Position numbers and translations under genes: made by a program | Source: Colletotrichum lupini | Taxonomy: Eukaryota > Ascomycota > Sordariomycetes > Glomerellales > Glomerellaceae | Direction of reading: 5' to 3' | Assembly: GCF_023278565.1 (NCBI RefSeq) | Contig: NC_064675.1 | Span: forward strand, 6,820,001-6,884,000 | DNA length: 64,000 nt | In this document: in pieces, positions 59,405-64,000 of the stretch | Layout: each line of letters starts with the position of its first letter | Numbering within the stretch: position 1 is the first letter of the stretch | Notes under the pieces: generated by a model | What the model was told of the DNA's origin: nothing | The model's database searches: none | Seen by the model: the letters and a program-made list of their open reading frames with translations, nothing else

Positions 59405-60911
59405 ATGTTCTTCCCAATCAACAGTCCTGAAATCGGCAAAATTTCATCATGGATAATTGCGACAGCATTGACGATGATTATCGTCAGCCATATATTCATT
59501 GTCAAACAATTAAGTTACCGCCGGATGATGCAAATTGAAGCGCCGTTTGCTAAGTGTGGCAGGGAGTTGTCGAGTATGACCGTCAAAGAGTCCCACGAGA
59601 TCATCACCCAGCTACAAGAACTCGAGTTTCCATACTCCTTCTCCAAAGCTCGCAAACTAGCTCTCCTCAAAGTGGGTTGCAGTCAATCTCTCTTAAGAAA
59701 CTCATCCAGGCCAAAGGAGGACCAAGTCAGACTGATGAGAGATCTCTAAGTACTAGGCTGGGAGTGTTCCATCAATGTCCAGACTATTTGCCGTTACAGG
59801 CCAGAACAACAAACGCAACGCGGGAAAACGATCAGTCGATACGGAGATTCTTCTCAGAGAAGTGCAGTCTAAGGCAAGAGACTCGGATCGATATGCGATG
59901 TCTGTGGCAAGAATGAACTTTCTGTAAGTCACCAAGTATCAAGCTTGATCAACAACTCGCGTCTATTCGTTGCTGACAATTGGTGTTCCTCCAGACATGC
60001 TCGATACCGCCACGCGAACAAGATCACCGATCCCGACCTACTTCACACCCTCGGCGACGGCCTTGCTGAGATAATCAATGTAGTCAACAGAGACGAATGG
60101 CGCAAATTGACCGATGTCGAAGTATGTGCTCTCGGCATCTTCCACAAGAACCTAGGTGAAGATATGGGCATTCCCTTCGATCTTTTACCCTCGTGTAAAG
60201 AAGGCTGGATGGACGGGTTGCACTTTGCAATGGAGCTCAAGAACTGGACCGTCCAATACGAACAAGAAGTCTGTCAGCCGGTGCCGACAAATGACCAATA
60301 CGTCAGAGTCTATGTCGACTCGGCCCTGTCTTCTTTACCTAGTTTCTTCAGGGCAGCCCTGAGGAAGTCGCTGGGAGCCGACTTGGACGACGTGGTTCGA
60401 TTGAGCCTCAAGTAAGTCAAGTCAAGTAATCTTGCGACCACTGTAGCCCTTGTAACTGATCTTCCAAAGTCTGGAATCTCCCGGAATCCTCCTCTCCACC
60501 TTTCTAGCACTAGTTCGCAACTCGAGGAAACTCGGGCTCCGTCACCTTGCCCTGCCGCGCCCCGACTCATCTGCAGTCAAACTCGTCAACGACACCCCGA
60601 ACCCCGAGACTAAGCTCTACAACTTTGGACGGAAAAGCCTTCAACCCTGGTACATGCGGCCAACAACGTGGTCGACTTGGGGTCCGGGTGCATGGCTGGT
60701 CAAAGCGGTCGGTGGGAAGGTTCCGGGCGAACGGGGAAGCAGATATTTTCCCCAGGGATATGACTTGATGACCATTGGGCCTGAGCCTCAGCGGGAGAAG
60801 GGGAGGGATGAGATGATGTCGGATATGGAGGTGCTCAAGGCAAGGGGAGCAGTAACCTGTCCGTTTTCGCAAGCGAAAGCGAATACGTTTGCCACTTCTC
60901 AACGCCTATGA
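59405..60911 (+). CDS. ER-bound oxygenase, mpaB / rubber-oxygenase-like (DUF2236)
   Basis: Four exons: 59405-59671, 59757-59923, 59995-60411 and 60470-60911 (donors GTGGGT, GTAAGT, GTAAGT; GTGGGT is the least usual). Product 430 aa. An N-terminal membrane anchor (SSWIIATALTMIIVSHIFIV, residues about 13-32) precedes the soluble domain. Family landmarks are FPYSFSKARKLALLK, VPSMSRLFAVTGQ, ARMNFLHARYRHANKITDPD, LGIFHKNLGEDMGIPFD, LRHLALPRPD, WSTWGPGAWLV and RYFPQGYDL. The family binds heme through conserved His residues and includes MpaB', which oxidatively cleaves a prenyl side chain in mycophenolic acid synthesis. Downstream of gentisate dioxygenase and with a cluster-type motif in its promoter, it may feed an aromatic substrate into the pathway, but that is inference. 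The C-terminal tail ends after the conserved CPF motif as usual. Confidence 0.88.
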
Positions 60912-62304
60912 ACGAACCCTTAGCCACATTCCAAACTTACGTGTAGACTTGGTCGAAAGCGACCTGCAAGTGACTAGCAACGGGTTTTATGGACATGGCT
61001 TCATTCCACTCACAACCGCCTGGCACATGAACGTGAATCTATATGGCAGGAGCCTCTCTTCGCGGGGAGAATGAATAGACTACATGTTCCGCTCTAGTTA
61101 CCAAGACAGGTTAGGAAGCCAGCCCACATCGGAGATTCTTCCGAATTCACGCTATCCTACCTAAGGCCTACCCTTCCTTCTTGCCTGTGTTTACATACAT
61201 CGACCTTTCCGCCGTCTATCCGCCAGATCTAGCAGGGGGGAGAGGTAGGACCAACCACTGGTCGTAATTTACCCATTAAAAAAGATGCAAGAAGAGCTTA
61301 AGACCAAGCTAGAAATGAGGCCGCAGAATCGCGTTGATTAAATGACTCGATATAACTTGCAGCCGCGTGCGGCAATAGCGAATAATTAGCAAGTCAAGAT
61401 TAAAGGTCCACGCTGCATCATGTCTGACCTCAAAAGCAGGAACTCTGCCGATATAGAGTTGCCAGCAGGGATATAGCGGCATTCTTCCCTTCTAGATGGA
61501 CTGTCAGCGGCTTCGAGACGGCATCCGGCAAAGCTGGTCTCAAGTTCAAATGCTGCAGTGTAAGCTGGATTCTTATGTTTACAAGCGTCAAGTACGTGAT
61601 CTGGAGTTAATCATGTTATCCAAATGTCCGAGATTGAAAGGACCTTTGACGAGAAGCGAGTGTTGACGTGATTGACATCTCACAGTTTGCCTTACCAACC
61701 CACCAGCTTCAACCCATCTTGTCACGAGACATATTACCATGCACCCTCCGGAAGAACTTACAAGTTAACCAATCTCGCATCTTTTGATCTTCAACCTCAA
61801 ATCTAGACAGCCAAGCCCATTTTGTTTCCCGTCTTCCCCGCATAATTCGCAGTCTTAAGTGGGAAAATCGAGTCAGCGACGAGCTAAGCATCTTCAACGG
61901 CCCCTCCCATCCACCAACTTGCCTGCATATGAATGGTCTTCTTGGTTATGATCAGACAGATCACCCTGCAATAGCCTCTTTGCGGTGACGCTCAGGTGGT
62001 GGCCATGTCCAAGCTCACGATCCTATTCGCCACGCGTGCATCGCTTTCCAAACTCTGCTCAACATCTGTGACAACCCGTGGCCTATTGATCGGACTGTGA
62101 TCGATCTCAAAGACCAGAGCGATCCTGTAGGGCGATTCTGTAGGGCGATCTTTCTATTTGAATTATGATGTGCTTGATGAATCGTCGCTTGGCTGCTCAT
62201 CCCGTCTCCGTCGGTAGTACAGGATCTTTCCATTCTCAGCTTCCACCTCCGTTCCTCAAGTCAAGGTGGTTCTCGATGGACTCCGCGGCGTCATCACCGT
62301 CGTC
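60912..62304. other. 1.4-kb intergenic region
   Basis: No coding frame is supported. The cluster motif was not seen here, suggesting the gentisate cluster ends with the oxygenase gene. Confidence 0.45.
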
Positions 62305-63726
62305 ATGGCGGACCAGAGCGCCCAAATCGTCGTCACGGCCTCGGTATTCCTCCTCCTGACATGGGTTGCCGTCAGCCTCCGCGTGTATTGCCGCACGGCA
62401 TTGGTGCGATCAGTCGGTATCGACGACAAGATCATGGTCTTCCTCTTGGTGAGTGACGTCTACGCTTGTGGGAGCTTGAGAGCGGTAATTTACTAACGGA
62501 GGGAGATTATTTTCACCGGATATCTAGTGTTGCAGATTTACGGAGGAACTCATGGGATCGGCCGCCATGATTCTGAGATCGCTGCTGGGGAGAAGAGAAC
62601 CATGCTGCTGGTAGATCATGTCACGTCATCCCCAATCTATTCCCCTGCTGATATGACTTCCAGCTATGGTGGATCCTCGAGCTACTCAACGTCGTCTCAA
62701 CATGTCTCCTCAAGATCTCCGTTGGCTACTTCCTCCTCCGAGTCGCACTCGATCGGCCGCACATCTGGATAATTCGAGCTCTCATGGTAGGTACAGTTGT
62801 CTTCGGAACGACATACCTCTTCATGGTAGCTTTCCAGTGCAGACCAGTACCAACGTACTGGGAGGACGGGCCCAGAACACTGGAAAAGTGCTGGCCCTCG
62901 CGGGTAATTTACATCATGACGATTGCGGCGACAGTCATCAATACGAGCGCCGACTTCGTTTTCGGTGCTTTGCCGTGGTTCATCGTCAGATCCATGAACA
63001 TTCCGGTCGGGACCAAGATCGTGGTAGTGTGCATCTTGGGGCTGGCTGCTGTGTAAGTGTGAGAGCAGGCAGGCCGCAGACCCACTGGCTCGACAGCAGG
63101 GCAAAGCTGACAGTCTTGGTTATAGAGGAAGTACTGCGACTATTGTTAGAGCGTTCTATATCCCGACGTTACTGGACGGCGAGGATTTTCTTTGTAAGCC
63201 CATTGTCTAGCCTTCGCGCTACAAATACTTCAGGTACACTAATAAAACTGCTCACCTTGCAGACGGAACCTCCAACTTTGCGATATGGAGTACAGTAGAG
63301 CCGGGGATAGGCATCGTAGCAGCCTCGATAGCAACGTTACGACCTCTGTATCAAATGATGCTTGCCAAGATGGGTCGTTCATCGGTTTACCGTCAACGAC
63401 GAGACAGATTGGAAAGACAACAGGCTCGCAGGAATGAGACGAGTCGGGTGGTGCGACAGGCACACAACCTCGATCCGGAGGATGGGCTGGCCGATTCGGA
63501 TATCACCTCACCCCACGGGATCCTTGAAGTCAACCCGCCCTCTCATCACGTCAGCAAACAGACAGAGTCGACGGCCAAGACGAGCTCGTCTGGGATTGGA
63601 TCTCCACGACTGGGAATGAGCTTGTTCGATGTGGATGTTCCAACGTCACGGTTGAGACTCAGCGATGATCTTCGGCGGACGATGGATAGGCCTTCTGAGG
63701 AGTGGTTATCGAGGGTCAAGGATTGA
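62305..63726 (+). CDS. Fungal rhodopsin-domain integral membrane protein (PTH11-like)
   Basis: Five exons: 62305-62448, 62506-62610, 62664-63052, 63126-63193 and 63263-63726. Introns are 53-73 bases; the first carries a perfect TACTAAC branch site. Product 389 aa. Seven hydrophobic helices occupy residues about 8-270 (IVVTASVFLLLTWVAVSLRV, LQIYGGTHGIGRH, WWILELLNVVSTCLLKISVG, then ALMVGTVVFGTTYLFMVAFQ, ATVINTSADFVFGALPWFIV, KIVVVCILGLAAVGSTATIV, EPGIGIVAASIATLRPLY). This is the order typical of the fungal rhodopsin-domain family (many Pezizomycotina paralogues, related to PTH11-type receptors). The cytoplasmic C-terminal 120 residues are charged and disordered. There is no retinal-binding lysine in a microbial-opsin setting. 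Start chosen as the first ATG in frame (MADQSAQIVV); the upstream ATG at 62275 is in another frame. Ligand unknown. Confidence 0.87.
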
Positions 63727-64000
63727 CAAGCGCCAGTTGTCCGTGATGTGTTTGAAGAATCTGACTGCGCGGTTCTATAGTGTACGGTTTGAAATAGCAT
63801 CAGCATAGCATAAGGATGGCATAAGAGAAAGGTACCCACGAAAGTCGCTTTTACGAACGAATGCCGCCATCGGAGCTTGACCATTAAAGCAGGACAACAC
63901 GTACAATATTGGGTAGTAAATACCGTTACGGTAACTAAAGCTCTAGTGCAGCCCCAGTCTTGTGGCGTGTCATGAGTAGATGCACACCCTTGTTACCCGT

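Overview
The window is nuclear DNA of a filamentous ascomycete (Pezizomycotina, most like a Sordariomycete; genus not determinable by eye). Genes carry short introns of about 50-80 bases with GTRWGT-type donors and CTRAY branch sites. The families are typically fungal: Zn2Cys6 regulators, a NACHT-ankyrin STAND protein, a fungal rhodopsin-fold membrane protein and an mpaB-like oxygenase. Two blocks are AT-rich with almost no CA or TG dinucleotides while CG is kept, which is the footprint of repeat-induced point mutation (RIP). I see no rRNA, tRNA or CRISPR.

Layout. 1-20 kb is an ordinary gene region: an MFS anion permease (-), a DUF7053 protein (+), a tandem chromodomain/AT-hook protein (-), a NACHT-ankyrin protein (+) and a Q-rich coiled-coil protein (+). 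20.7-23.4 kb holds a member of the large fungal 'ipa' family broken by one in-frame stop. 23.4-29.7 kb is gene-poor and eroded, with a small Cys-containing secreted-protein reading frame carrying a stop and one intact small secreted protein. 29.7-37.1 kb is a complete but RIP-destroyed LTR retrotransposon (205-bp LTRs, minus orientation). 37.1-41.5 kb is a normal-composition island with one intact secreted carboxylesterase. 41.5-46.3 kb is a second RIP-degraded block, bounded by a 33-bp inverted repeat.

47.2-60.9 kb is a catabolic gene cluster: Zn2Cys6 regulator, divergent MFS sugar-type transporter, GFA/CENP-V-like protein, second Zn2Cys6 regulator, FAH-family hydrolase, divergent gentisate 1,2-dioxygenase and an mpaB-like oxygenase. 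Dioxygenase plus FAH hydrolase imply the gentisate ring-cleavage route (gentisate to maleylpyruvate, then to fumarate/maleate plus pyruvate). A direct CGG-N4-CGG element (CGGAACTCGG) occurs in three promoters of this cluster, with a one-mismatch copy in a fourth, and looks like the operator of a cluster Zn2Cys6 factor. The window ends with a seven-helix fungal rhodopsin-domain protein (62.3-63.7 kb).

Exon structures below were worked out by hand from frame continuity, splice-site consensus and family resemblance. No alignment or RNA data were available.
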